From Neobacillus dielmonensis (GTDB taxonomy: Bacteria; Bacillota; Bacilli; Bacillales; Cytobacillaceae): a stretch of 47,669 nt of DNA. The notes beneath the pieces were generated by a model. It saw only the letters and a program-made list of their open reading frames with translations, was not told the DNA's origin and did no database searches. Made by a program: the position numbers and the translations under genes. The DNA lies in contig NZ_HG942075.1 of NCBI RefSeq assembly GCF_000612665.1, positions 1-47,669 on the forward strand, written 5' to 3'. Numbering within the stretch: the stretch's first letter is position 1; each line of letters starts with the position of its first letter. Below, piece by piece: positions 15,915 through 23,962 of the stretch.

Positions 15915-17312
15915 ATGATGGTTTTGACACAGATAAATACACAATCATTAAATGAATTATTCAAAAAAACTCGATTAAACAATCAACTTACTTCATCTGA
16001 AATGGCTGAGCGATTAAAAATCAGCTTGACTACATTATCAAAAATTGAAAATGGGTTACGCCAAGTAGATGCTGAAACTCTTCTACGTTTGATGCACCTG
16101 TTTAATATTTCTCCATCACTTCAAGAAATGGAAGATTCAAACAAAACATCTTTACCGATGTACACAAATGATCAGTACGTGGAAAAAACACTTAATCAAA
16201 TAAATAAAATTATGCAGCGCTTTCCAAAGTTACGCGAAGAACCCTTCAAAGGAAATCCACTAAAAGAAATGGTCGTAGACGAACTGCCAGTGCTCATTAC
16301 CAAAGCATTCTTTTTAGATGAAAACGACTATAAGATTACAGGTAGTATCGGAAAAGGCCAATTTGCGGAGGTACCATGGCTTTGCGTGTTCTTAAAGGAC
16401 ATCACGAAAAGCGCAACGAAAGGTTATTACATCGTTTTTTTATTCAGTACGGATGGGCAAAGTGTCTACATGAGCTTGAATCAGGGTTGGACATTCTTCC
16501 ATGAAAAATACGGCACAAAGGTTGCACGAAAAAAAATCCAGGTTGCTGCACAAAACTTAAAAGGAGAATTATTACTTAATGAAAACGAATGGATCACTGG
16601 ACCAATCGATTTACAAGCGCATGGTATTTTAGCGAAGGGATACGAAGCAGGAAACATATTTGCAAAAAAATATTATTTTAATGAATTGCCGAGCATCACA
16701 CAATTTAAAGAAGATTTCTATACATTACTACAATCGTACAACGAAATTAATTTGCTGCGTGGGAAACGATCTGTTGATGAATTCACGGAATCTCTACTAT
16801 TACTTGAAGACGGACTATTTTTTGACGTAGATGAGGATGAAGACTTCAACCTAAATGTGCAAAAAGAGCTAACAAATTTAGACGAAGAAGCGGATATGAA
16901 TCAAGAGAATGATGCAAAAAAAGCTCGACAACCAGTTATTCAAAAAGGTGGAAAACCAAAATATACACGCCGTGTTAAAGTTGCTGCCGCTGCATTAAAG
17001 AAGGCACACTATAAATGTGCACTCGACGAAAACCATACCACATTTACAAATAAATCTAGTGGCAAACCTTACGTCGAAGCGCACCATCTCATTCATATGT
17101 CTACACAAGGTAATTTCGAATATGAGCTCGACTGTTTGGAAAATATCGCGAGCTTATGCCCTACATGTCACCGCTTACTACATCATGGGGCAGACCACGA
17201 GAAAGAACAATGTATAGAAGCACTCTACGACAAAATGGTTAACGGCTTGTCCAATAAAAAAATCTATCTACCATTACCTGAATTGAAAAAGCTTTACCAA
17301 ATGGATAATTAA
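15915..17312 (+). CDS. XRE–DUF3578(MrcB_N)–HNH fusion, candidate self-regulated modified-DNA restriction enzyme
   Basis: A 465-aa three-part protein. An XRE helix-turn-helix covers about residues 12–66 (SSEMAERLKISLTTLSKIENG). A DUF3578/MrcB_N domain spans about 95–270 (VPWLCVFL, YMSLNQGW, WITGPIDL). A very acidic linker follows (297–330, DVDEDEDFN), then a McrA-type HNH nuclease (351–425) with C368, EAHHLIHM (H390/H391), N410 and CPTCH (C415, C418, H419). DUF3578–HNH proteins are known type IV-like restriction enzymes. The added XRE domain, a palindrome in its own promoter and a divergent single-domain paralogue make this arrangement unusual. The ATG at 15915 follows AGAGGGT, a modest ribosome site; a second ATG follows at once. 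Confidence 0.78.
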   Translation: MMVLTQINTQSLNELFKKTRLNNQLTSSEMAERLKISLTTLSKIENGLRQVDAETLLRLMHLFNISPSLQEMEDSNKTSLPMYTNDQYVEKTLNQINKIMQRFPKLREEPFKGNPLKEMVVDELPVLITKAFFLDENDYKITGSIGKGQFAEVPWLCVFLKDITKSATKGYYIVFLFSTDGQSVYMSLNQGWTFFHEKYGTKVARKKIQVAAQNLKGELLLNENEWITGPIDLQAHGILAKGYEAGNIFAKKYYFNELPSITQFKEDFYTLLQSYNEINLLRGKRSVDEFTESLLLLEDGLFFDVDEDEDFNLNVQKELTNLDEEADMNQENDAKKARQPVIQKGGKPKYTRRVKVAAAALKKAHYKCALDENHTTFTNKSSGKPYVEAHHLIHMSTQGNFEYELDCLENIASLCPTCHRLLHHGADHEKEQCIEALYDKMVNGLSNKKIYLPLPELKKLYQMDN

Positions 17313-17315
17313 TAA

Positions 17316-17460
17316 ATCGGAACGCATGCGAAATAGGATCGACATAATGAACACGGCCGATGATACCAGAATTAACCCCGTTATCCCATATCGTCGCCTT
17401 ACCAGATGGTTGTATTCGGTTGCGTAAGGTATGCGTAAATCAAACCCCGAGGCTGGGTAA
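17316..17460 (-). pseudogene. Frameshifted yolD remnant
   Basis: Reading the minus strand from about 17456, one frame gives FDLRIPYATEYN, matching FDLRIAYATEYN of the intact YolD at 12369. After a frameshift it continues as KATIWDNGV and GRVHYVDPISHAFR, matching KLTVWHKGF and GRVHYVDPITHELR. The 5' and 3' ends are missing. It is diverged from the intact copy, so it is an older or separately acquired yolD. Confidence 0.8.
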
Positions 17461-17624
17461 ATTCCCAGTCTTTTTTATTTTCACTAGGACTTATATCGTA
17501 TGCAAAAGTTATACATAAACAGGTAGAACTAAAAAGAGCAGCTACATCTACTGTAGCTGCTAAAAGATTGGAGGATTTTTTTGCAATTAAAATCAAAAAG
17601 CACTTGAAAATAAAACGTCAGCTT
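17461..17624. other. Spacer with no recognised feature
   Basis: Short AT-rich stretch between the yolD remnant and the 41-aa ORF. I see no gene or clear hairpin. Confidence 0.4.
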
Positions 17625-17750
17625 TTAAGTCTGGGCTTTTAATCTTTGCAGCCGCTTTTGCAAGATGCCTTTCTTTTTTTCAAATACCTTTAACCGTGAT
17701 TCCCGATAGTCATGATATTCAGCTGAACGATGAACTTGGTACGCCACCAT
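17625..17750 (-). CDS. 41-aa basic peptide downstream of terS
   Basis: A short ORF beginning MVAYQVHRSAEYHDYRESR and ending in a lysine/arginine-rich helix (KVFEKKKGILQKRLQRLK). GGAGGTG lies 6 bases before its ATG, a very strong signal for so small a frame. It starts 14 bases after the terS stop on the same strand. The function is unknown; a packaging accessory or capsid-interference peptide is possible but unproven. Confidence 0.6.
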   Translation of the reverse strand: MVAYQVHRSAEYHDYRESRLKVFEKKKGILQKRLQRLKAQT

Positions 17751-17764
17751 TTTGTACACCTCCT

Positions 17765-18115
17765 TCAATGAAGATTAATTAGTGCCTCTTCCAATTTGCT
17801 TAATTTCTTATTTTCATTCTTCATATCATCAGTGATCTTTTTAAACCCAACAGGAGTTAACCCCAAGCAATTTGAATAAGTCAAAATATCTTTTCGTAAG
17901 GTTTCTAAGACACCAATGAGAGGACTTTTTTTCATGCTGTCATTGTTCCTTGTTGTGGGTTCAACCACTTTAAATTTCGACTTTTTCAGTTCTCTTAAGA
18001 GGTCATTATATTGCTCGATTAAGCCAGAATAAATTTGAATGGACTGGTCAAATTCTGGTCTGTAGATTCCCAGTCGCTGCATATTTACTTTGGTCTGGTT
18101 TTCAATCTTGCACAT
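17765..18115 (-). CDS. terS: P27-family phage terminase small subunit
   Basis: A 116-aa TerS-like protein. The segment LGIYRPEFDQSIQIYSGLIEQYNDLLRE and the later LIGVLETLRKDILTYSNCLGLTPVGFKKI are the hallmarks of the P27 (Terminase_4) family. Small terminases select the DNA to be packaged; satellites use their own copy to send helper-phage particles to satellite DNA. I choose the ATG at 18115 because GGAGGTGAC lies 5–6 bases upstream; the open frame goes 8 codons further without a site. No large terminase is nearby. Confidence 0.78.
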   Translation of the reverse strand: MCKIENQTKVNMQRLGIYRPEFDQSIQIYSGLIEQYNDLLRELKKSKFKVVEPTTRNNDSMKKSPLIGVLETLRKDILTYSNCLGLTPVGFKKITDDMKNENKKLSKLEEALINLH

Positions 18116-18223
18116 AATGTCACCTCCAACTTTTTTCAAATGTACCGCGTATTTAGAAAAGCCTCCCTTGGCGCCGATCTTCCCATGAGCTTAATTTAAT
18201 CTTAGACCTAGGGGGGATTTATT

Positions 18224-18760
18224 TTAAATCAGTCGTAGCCATTCCATAGCATCCTGTTGGAGTGCTGCCATTAAATCACGATCATTAAGCTTTCCATACC
18301 TTTTATAAAGCTTTTCTCGAATTTCTTTCTGCACTGGAACCGAAAAAGAAAGAACTCGATTATCATGCTTGATTTTAGTTTGCCTTTCACGATCTGCGAT
18401 AGCTTCAAGCATTAACTTTTGATCAAGGCTATAAAGGATTCCTCGAACATAATCACCTATATCCAGCCCTTCTTCAGCAGCTTCTTTTATTACTGTCTTC
18501 CGTAAATCTTTTTCCAGCCATATCGTGCCTTGGTTAACATGTCTGCCTGTCTTAGTCAATGTCAATCCTTCAAGGCTGTGCCTCTCTTCTATTGCTCGTT
18601 TAATCGTTTCCTCATGATTATCCAGATTCCAGCGGCTTCTTAATCTACCTAAAGCTTGCACATCGGCATTTCCCAAAAATATTGGAAGTAGGTTTTCTTC
18701 TGGCGGAATCATATATTGAGTTGCCCGTGGCTCTGAAACATTCAAATCAATTACTCTCAT
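18224..18760 (-). CDS. Putative protein with repeated ribbon-helix-helix-like segments
   Basis: A 178-aa protein. Two and perhaps three segments each read as a short strand followed by two helices, the ribbon-helix-helix pattern: PIFLGNADVQALGRLR (~26), GTIWLEKDLRKTVIKE (~78) and LSFSVPVQKEIREKL (~137). This would make it a DNA-binding regulator made of fused RHH units; I cannot match it to a family. AAAGGAGA lies 9 bases before the ATG, and the ATG overlaps the end of the 62-aa ORF by 14 bases, so the two are translationally linked. It lies upstream of terS in the packaging segment. Confidence 0.55.
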   Translation of the reverse strand: MRVIDLNVSEPRATQYMIPPEENLLPIFLGNADVQALGRLRSRWNLDNHEETIKRAIEERHSLEGLTLTKTGRHVNQGTIWLEKDLRKTVIKEAAEEGLDIGDYVRGILYSLDQKLMLEAIADRERQTKIKHDNRVLSFSVPVQKEIREKLYKRYGKLNDRDLMAALQQDAMEWLRLI

Positions 18761-18935
18761 TTAGTCTGTCTCCTTTAGCATTTAATTGTTCTAAACCCAC
18801 TCTGAGAAAAAAGTTATCCTGGTATTGTCGAGCTTTTGCCTTGTTTTCTGGTTTCTGCCGATATTTGCGATAATACGCTTTCCGTCCTTCATCAATCAGC
18901 GCTTGAATCTCGGCATCCTTTTTCACTAATTTCAC
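18747..18935 (-). CDS. Small phage-type protein (62 aa)
   Basis: Basic, tyrosine- and arginine-rich start (AYYRKYRQKPENKAKARQYQDNFFLR), a pattern I associate with small phage proteins beside packaging genes. The function is unknown. The ribosome site is weak (GGTGA directly before the ATG). Its stop overlaps the start of the RHH-like gene. Confidence 0.5.
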   Translation of the reverse strand: MKLVKKDAEIQALIDEGRKAYYRKYRQKPENKAKARQYQDNFFLRVGLEQLNAKGDRLNESN

Positions 18936-19644
18936 CGCACTTCTTTAATTTTTTATTTATTTTATTATGTGTAATTCAGTTAATATTTACGCATACTATA
19001 TACTTTTGTTTACAACAAAATGAACCATTAGACCTTTTAGGGGTTCATAGCGTCGAAGTATCTTCTTAACCAATCAACCCATATTTCTATGAAATCAATT
19101 ACCCTTCAACACAGACCGCTTTCCAGTACCACATCACCTGCTCTAAACAAGTTTAAGCCGATACTGTTTATAAAAATGATCTGCCGCTATTATAAAAAAT
19201 TCGAGACCTTATACTCAAAAGAATTCTATAATCCGCCCCATTTTGTTTAATCATTCTAATCTTTATTCCAAAGAACGACCACAAAAACCATACATTTATT
19301 GTTCGAATATGGTTTTTGTATGGTTGGTTTCAACCTTACAGCCCCAAGGTTTTCATATCAAATAACCACAAAACCACAATTTTTTCCTAAAGTTATTTTT
19401 TTATATTTTTTTATCAACAAGATAATCTTTATTTATTTTAAAATAAAAAAGGGTACCAATATTAAATATATAAAAATTTTAAAATTAATTCTTTAAATAA
19501 TTTTATTTAACTTTTTTTGAAAAAAAATTGTGGTTTTGTGGTTTTTTCTTTCAACCTCTTGAGAGAGTAGGAATTGGGCTGAACACAAAAAAACCACATC
19601 GACCATAATTTAGTAAGAAATTGTGGTTTTTGCGGTTTAATAAC
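18936..19644. other. Non-coding region with candidate satellite replication origin
   Basis: No gene. A ~130-bp strongly AT-rich core (19388–19518) is flanked by long inverted arms: aaccacaaaaccacaatttt at 19364 onwards and its inverse, aattgtggttttgtggtt, at 19526–19543. Further ACCACA/TGTGGT boxes occur at 19278, 19593 and 19622. An additional inverted pair shares acaaaaaccata (19281–19292 against 19309–19320). It lies directly downstream of the primase-helicase gene. Iterons on both sides of an AT-rich unwinding region next to the replication gene are the known layout of PICI/SaPI origins. Confidence 0.6.
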
Positions 19645-21465
19645 TTACTTTTCTCTGAATAACCAGTCTGATTTTCCTTTGACTGATGTATTCTTGAAAA
19701 CTAAGCTGTGAACTTCTAATATAGTTTCTTTTAATTGCTTATTGGTTAGGGGAGTTCCGCCAACATTCTCTTTATGCCATGTTAGATAATCATTCCCGTT
19801 ATCGTCATTATAAACTTGAGGAGAACGTTTATTGATAAAATACTCTTTACCTTTAGAACGAACCCAAGCAAGGGCCGTATTATTTTCTTCATGATAAGAT
19901 TCCGTATAATCCCTAACCTTTTTACATTCCGTGAACTTCCGATTTTTGTATAACCGTTTATAAGCATCGATCACAAGCTTCAGCCAATATTCCAAAGCTT
20001 CTGGCGATGTTAATTTTTTTTGAATGTCTGGGTCTTTAACCTTTGGCTTTGCAAGAGCAGGACACCAAACAGCCCTTCGTTTCCAAGCTTCACCTTTTTC
20101 ATTAGATTTCAATATATGGTTCGTTGTAAAAATCTGAGATGCAGAAATGGGTTCATTTATAGCCACTTCATACAACTTTCGCAATTCCATGTCGTCATAC
20201 GCCGCCAAATTCTTAAGGGTTTTCATTTGGTTTTCGTTAATCGGTTTGTTTTTAAGGTCATCACTGCAATTAGCAAGTTTCCCTCGCATACTAAACAAAT
20301 ACTTTTCATCCGTGATACGTTCCAATGAAATGGATGAAACATTTTCAGCCCCTAACAAACATCTTATGACATTCATTAAAACACCTTTCCCATTTTTGCC
20401 GTCGCCTTTGAAAAATGTTGCTCGCTGGAAATCTTCATGGCGCTTTACATTAAGATCGGTAATCAAACCGTGCGCAATGGTTTCCAGAATGAATTTAATG
20501 TAACTCTCATCATTTTCAGTAAACGTCATGAGGAAATCATCCACGATTGATACAGGTGCAACATTCGGGTAATACGGAATATCGATGTAATAAGGCGTAA
20601 AATCTGTATAATCCCTATCCAGCCATTGTCCATCATACAAACACCCATTTTTAAATTTTATAACCCATCCTTCTGATGGTGCTTTAACTGATGGCGCACA
20701 AAATTCAATCTGTCTGATTACTTCGTTAACATACCGAGTCTTTTGCCCTTCAAGTTCTTTTGCGATGGCGAGTTTGACAACATCACCTGTACGATAATGA
20801 TTTTGAATGTAAACATATAGGCAGCCTTGAAATTTTACAATTTTTAATTTATCAATCAAAAGCCTAGCTACCTGATATTCGTTATTTTTTTCAGCCTTGA
20901 TTTTGTCATCTTGAATGATTATGTCTAATTCCTTTTGTGTTAATATAGCCGCGAATATTTTCCCATCTGCATTTTCGTTTATAAATCTCATCATTTTCTC
21001 ATAACTTTTTAAATGCCTAATTTTAAATTTATGAGCGAATAACATCGCCTTTTTTTGATTTATTTCACTAGAATTGATTTCTTCTTGATCCATTTCCTGA
21101 TAATCTGAATCATCTGCAAAGTTATAACAATCCTTTGCATCTTTAATATGGGTTAAACATTCTGGCAGTTCTTTTAAGATACCCTCATTATCAACCCATT
21201 CACTTTTTTCTGTCATTTCATAGTCAGCATATTTAATTATTTTCCATTCGACTTCAAAACCTAAAGCACAAATCCCTTTCGGTTCATGCTTATAAAAAAC
21301 AGGTTTTTTGAACCACATTAGAGCACTACCGCTATCTGTCCACCATATTTCTGTATCAATATCCAAGTAATCACGTACATATTCGGCAAATTTGTCTGAC
21401 ACATCCACCGCTATTAAATCATCTGTTTTTGTAAGCATTGCTTTCTTTTCTGTTTTTTTTACCAA
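19645..21465 (-). CDS. P4/D5-type phage primase-helicase
   Basis: A 606-aa replication initiator of the satellite. The C-terminal half is an SF3 helicase of the phage-plasmid primase P4 family: Walker A GDGKNGKG at 354–361, Walker B-like GKLANCSDDL at 395–404, sensor IFTTNH at 445–450 and arginine pair WKRRAVW. A D5_N-like region precedes it (about 200–330). The first ~150 residues may be a degenerate primase-polymerase (TDSGSALMWFKKP resembles the substrate loop), with low certainty. The start is TTG at 21465 with AAAGGAG 9–10 bases upstream. It converges with nothing; its end faces the iteron region, which it probably binds. Confidence 0.85.
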   Translation of the reverse strand: MVKKTEKKAMLTKTDDLIAVDVSDKFAEYVRDYLDIDTEIWWTDSGSALMWFKKPVFYKHEPKGICALGFEVEWKIIKYADYEMTEKSEWVDNEGILKELPECLTHIKDAKDCYNFADDSDYQEMDQEEINSSEINQKKAMLFAHKFKIRHLKSYEKMMRFINENADGKIFAAILTQKELDIIIQDDKIKAEKNNEYQVARLLIDKLKIVKFQGCLYVYIQNHYRTGDVVKLAIAKELEGQKTRYVNEVIRQIEFCAPSVKAPSEGWVIKFKNGCLYDGQWLDRDYTDFTPYYIDIPYYPNVAPVSIVDDFLMTFTENDESYIKFILETIAHGLITDLNVKRHEDFQRATFFKGDGKNGKGVLMNVIRCLLGAENVSSISLERITDEKYLFSMRGKLANCSDDLKNKPINENQMKTLKNLAAYDDMELRKLYEVAINEPISASQIFTTNHILKSNEKGEAWKRRAVWCPALAKPKVKDPDIQKKLTSPEALEYWLKLVIDAYKRLYKNRKFTECKKVRDYTESYHEENNTALAWVRSKGKEYFINKRSPQVYNDDNGNDYLTWHKENVGGTPLTNKQLKETILEVHSLVFKNTSVKGKSDWLFREK

Positions 21466-21835
21466 AAATAAAAACTCCTTTATTTATGATTCCCATCCCA
21501 CCAAGGAAATGAAATTACAAAAACAAAAGAGTGACATTATTATGCTTAAACTTGTCTATAGGTGGCATAATGATTAATGAACTTCTTTTTTGATTATAAT
21601 TTCAACCTTGGCAAAAGGTTATAAATAGGCTATGACAAAAAGGAAGGTTGATTAATCACATTGGCATGCAACTACAAAGAAGGCTCATAGCTATACGCTA
21701 TGGGTCTCCTTGCTTTTTGTCAAACCCTATAATCCTTAATATTAACTAAAAATCTGAAAGTGAAATCGATCGAATGAGCGTTCTCATAAATACCTATCCC
21801 ATGGTTTGTGCTTCCATGCTGAGGTTATTCTTTTC
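21466..21835. other. Intergenic region between xis-like and primase genes
   Basis: No gene. An inverted pair attatgc (21539–21545) / gcataat (21565–21571) lies 70 bp upstream of the primase start and may be an operator. A stem-loop at 21679–21712 (ggctcatagc / gctatgggtct) is followed by CTTTTTG on the plus strand and may terminate or attenuate transcription. Confidence 0.45.
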
Positions 21836-22126
21836 TTATTTGCACTCTACAACACCACCTTTCTTTCTAACATCAATTGACCAACGTTTGATATATTCCT
21901 CTACTTCTTTACGAGGAAATAACCACTTCTTACCCACTCGTAAAGAAGGAAAATTCGGATTGGATATAAACAATTTTTCTACCGTTGGTCTGCTTAACGA
22001 AAGCATACTACAAAGCTCATTGACATCTATAAGCAACTTTTGTTCCTCAATTTCATCCACACGTTTACGTACTTCTTCCAAATATAATTTTTTTAATTCA
22101 TCATCATTGACCGATATGTTTAACAT
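21836..22126 (-). CDS. xis: Excisionase-type helix-turn-helix protein
   Basis: A 96-aa DNA-binding protein with a MerR/excisionase-like (HTH_17) core: LIDVNELCSMLSLSRPTVEKLFISNPNFPSLRVGKKWLFPRKEVEEYI. The N-terminal 30 residues are a helix. It is the first gene of the leftward operon and faces the XRE repressor gene across the operator region, where satellites keep their excision/activation gene. It might instead be a replication-operon activator; excisionase is the more likely reading. Confidence 0.72.
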   Translation of the reverse strand: MLNISVNDDELKKLYLEEVRKRVDEIEEQKLLIDVNELCSMLSLSRPTVEKLFISNPNFPSLRVGKKWLFPRKEVEEYIKRWSIDVRKKGGVVECK

Positions 22127-22151
22127 TAGCGAACAATCCTTTCATCTTATG

Positions 22152-22234
22152 TTTACCTTTTGCAACCACACGTATATCATATCACTTCATGTTTTACTTT
22201 TGCAAATTACATTAAAAAAGATTTACTTTTGCAA
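22152..22234. promoter_or_regulatory. Operator repeats between xis-like and XRE repressor genes
   Basis: CTTTTGCAA occurs three times in the same orientation, in gtttaccttttgcaacc (22151–22167), tttacttttgcaa (22193–22205) and tttacttttgcaacc (22222–22236). The third copy covers a possible -35 (TTGCAA) of the repressor gene, with ATATAA 17–18 bases later. Likely binding sites for the XRE protein controlling both directions. Confidence 0.62.
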
Positions 22235-22288
22235 CCATTAGGATTAAAATAATATAAAGTGTTTAAAAAGAAAGAGGGGGAATGAGAT

Positions 22289-22693
22289 TTGAACAAGTTT
22301 GGGGAAAAATTACGGCAATTAAGAAATGAAAAAAAACTTACCATTAGAAAACTTAGTGAGTTATCAGGGGTTGCACACTCCTATTTATCTCAAGTGGAAA
22401 ATGGAAAACGAGGAATCCCAAAAGTAGATACGCTTGAAAAGATTGCTGCGGGACTTAATATTCCTTCTATTGATTTACTAGTACAAGCAGGATATATTGA
22501 TCCAATTGATTTTATTAAAATAGAAAACGAAAAAGAAGATATAGAATGGTCACTAGCAGATCAAGAACAGGAGCCGTTCTCCCTTGATTATTTACTGGAA
22601 TCCAATCATCCAATATTTTTTCAGGAAAGGCTTTTGACAAAGGAAGAAAGAGCAAAAATAAAAAGCCTTATAGAGATTTTTTTAAGGGATTAA
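22289..22693 (+). CDS. XRE-family repressor of the satellite
   Basis: A 134-aa regulator. A classic XRE helix-turn-helix occupies residues 5–62 (LRQLRNEKKLTIRKLSELSGVAHSYLSQVENGKRG). The C-terminal half (FSLDYLLESNHPIFFQERLLTKEER) probably oligomerises or binds an antirepressor. It starts at a TTG with AAAGAGGGGG 8–9 bases upstream. It is followed after 16 bases by the integrase gene in the same direction. The position and divergent operator region equal those of Stl/ImmR-type master repressors. Confidence 0.85.
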   Translation: MNKFGEKLRQLRNEKKLTIRKLSELSGVAHSYLSQVENGKRGIPKVDTLEKIAAGLNIPSIDLLVQAGYIDPIDFIKIENEKEDIEWSLADQEQEPFSLDYLLESNHPIFFQERLLTKEERAKIKSLIEIFLRD

Positions 22694-22709
22694 AAGGGGA
22701 AAAGAAAAG

Positions 22710-23873
22710 ATGGCTAATATAAGAAAATTATCAAGCGGAAAATATCAGGCACGTGTTCACAAGGATGGAAAATTAGTAAGCCTTGGGACCTTCAAAACTA
22801 AAAAGGAAGCTGAAATTGCAGCAGCAAAAGCTGAAGAAAGAAAATATTATAATCAAACTTTAACTGATAGAAATATGCCTTTTGAATATGTTGTGGAACA
22901 ATGGTTGAAATGGAAAAGGCAATCAACAAAGGATTCAACCTTTAGGCAGCTTGAAGTGATTATAAGAAATCATGTAATGCCCCCATTCGGACATATGAAA
23001 ATTGCAAAAGTGAATAGAAGCCACGTGAAAGATTGGCTTGCCAAATTTAATGAACTTGATGAAAATGGAAAGCAAAAATATTCAATTGGTTCAAGGCGCA
23101 AATATCTATCAGTTATTAAAAGTATTTTGTTCTATGCTGTGCAAGAACTTGAAGTGCTTGAAAAGAATCCAGCGGATAGGCTGAAGATTGAAGTACAGGA
23201 TAATGTTGCTTTGAAAAAAGAAGATGAAAAGGTTAAATATTTTAGCCTTGATGAAATGAACCGATTATTGGACTTTTTAAGGACATACAAGCATCAAAGA
23301 TTTCATGAATATAGGTTGTATTATATGTTGATTTTGTTCTTATATAAAACAGGTTTAAGGATATCTGAAGCCCTTGCATTAAGATGGGATGATATTGAAG
23401 AAAATCTGATTGATATAAAGAAGCAAACAAGCCGTGATGATAATAACAATGTAATTCTTACAACGTTAAAAAATGATACGTCATATAGAAAAATAAGCAT
23501 TGATGAAGAAGTTATTCGTGAACTAAAAAAATTCAAGGCAAAGCAAAATGAATTGATTCTTGGAAATCCAAGATTCCGCAAAAACAGTGATGGAATTATC
23601 TTTCAAAATTATAATGGGCATTATCTCACACCATCTGTTATCCGTGAAACGATTCAAAAGTATCATAAGGCTTCAGGGGTCGAATATAGGGGCTTACATG
23701 CTTTCAGACACACACACGCTGTTTTGATGCTTGAATCAGGTGTAAGCCTGTTATATGTATCAAAACGATTAGGTCATAAAAATACCAAAACAACAAGTGA
23801 AACTTATTCGCATATCACGGAAAAAATCGAAAAAGATGAACTTGCAAAATTCGCTTCTTACACATTAAGATAA
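22710..23873 (+). CDS. int: Tyrosine recombinase / integrase
   Basis: A 387-aa phage-type integrase. An AP2-like arm-binding domain covers residues 1–50 (KLSSGKYQARVHKDGK), a SAM-like core-binding domain about 58–150, and the catalytic domain about 175–375. All catalytic residues are present: R217 (TGLRISEAL), K254, H330 and R333 (HAFRH), H356 (LGHKN) and Y366 (TYSHI). It lies 90 bp from attR, with TTGGCAC arm sites between. It shares a transcript with the XRE repressor. Confidence 0.95.
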   Translation: MANIRKLSSGKYQARVHKDGKLVSLGTFKTKKEAEIAAAKAEERKYYNQTLTDRNMPFEYVVEQWLKWKRQSTKDSTFRQLEVIIRNHVMPPFGHMKIAKVNRSHVKDWLAKFNELDENGKQKYSIGSRRKYLSVIKSILFYAVQELEVLEKNPADRLKIEVQDNVALKKEDEKVKYFSLDEMNRLLDFLRTYKHQRFHEYRLYYMLILFLYKTGLRISEALALRWDDIEENLIDIKKQTSRDDNNNVILTTLKNDTSYRKISIDEEVIRELKKFKAKQNELILGNPRFRKNSDGIIFQNYNGHYLTPSVIRETIQKYHKASGVEYRGLHAFRHTHAVLMLESGVSLLYVSKRLGHKNTKTTSETYSHITEKIEKDELAKFASYTLR

Positions 23874-23881
23874 ATATGAAC

Positions 23882-23923
23882 TTGGCAAAAAGTTGGCACG
23901 AACCGAAATTTGGCACGTGCCAA
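23882..23923. repeat. Right integrase arm-type sites
   Basis: TTGGCA(A) at 23882, TTGGCAC at 23893 and TTGGCAC at 23910. The first two are again 11 bp apart. The last is the left half of a perfect palindrome TTGGCACGTGCCAA (23910–23923). They match the four TTGGCAC copies beside attL. Confidence 0.65.
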
Positions 23924-23927
23924 TCAT

Positions 23928-23962
23928 AAGAAAAACCCTTGATTTACAAGGGTTTTTTCTTT
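23928..23962. terminator. Element-supplied terminator between int and sufB
   Basis: aaaaaccctt / aagggttttt stem with an 8-base loop and T-runs on both sides. It can end both the integrase message and the sufCDSUB operon, replacing the original sufB terminator now at 6942–6980. Confidence 0.85.

Noticed and set aside
17399..17596. 65-aa minus-strand open frame
   Set aside because: Partly overlaps the yolD remnant in another frame and has no ribosome binding site.
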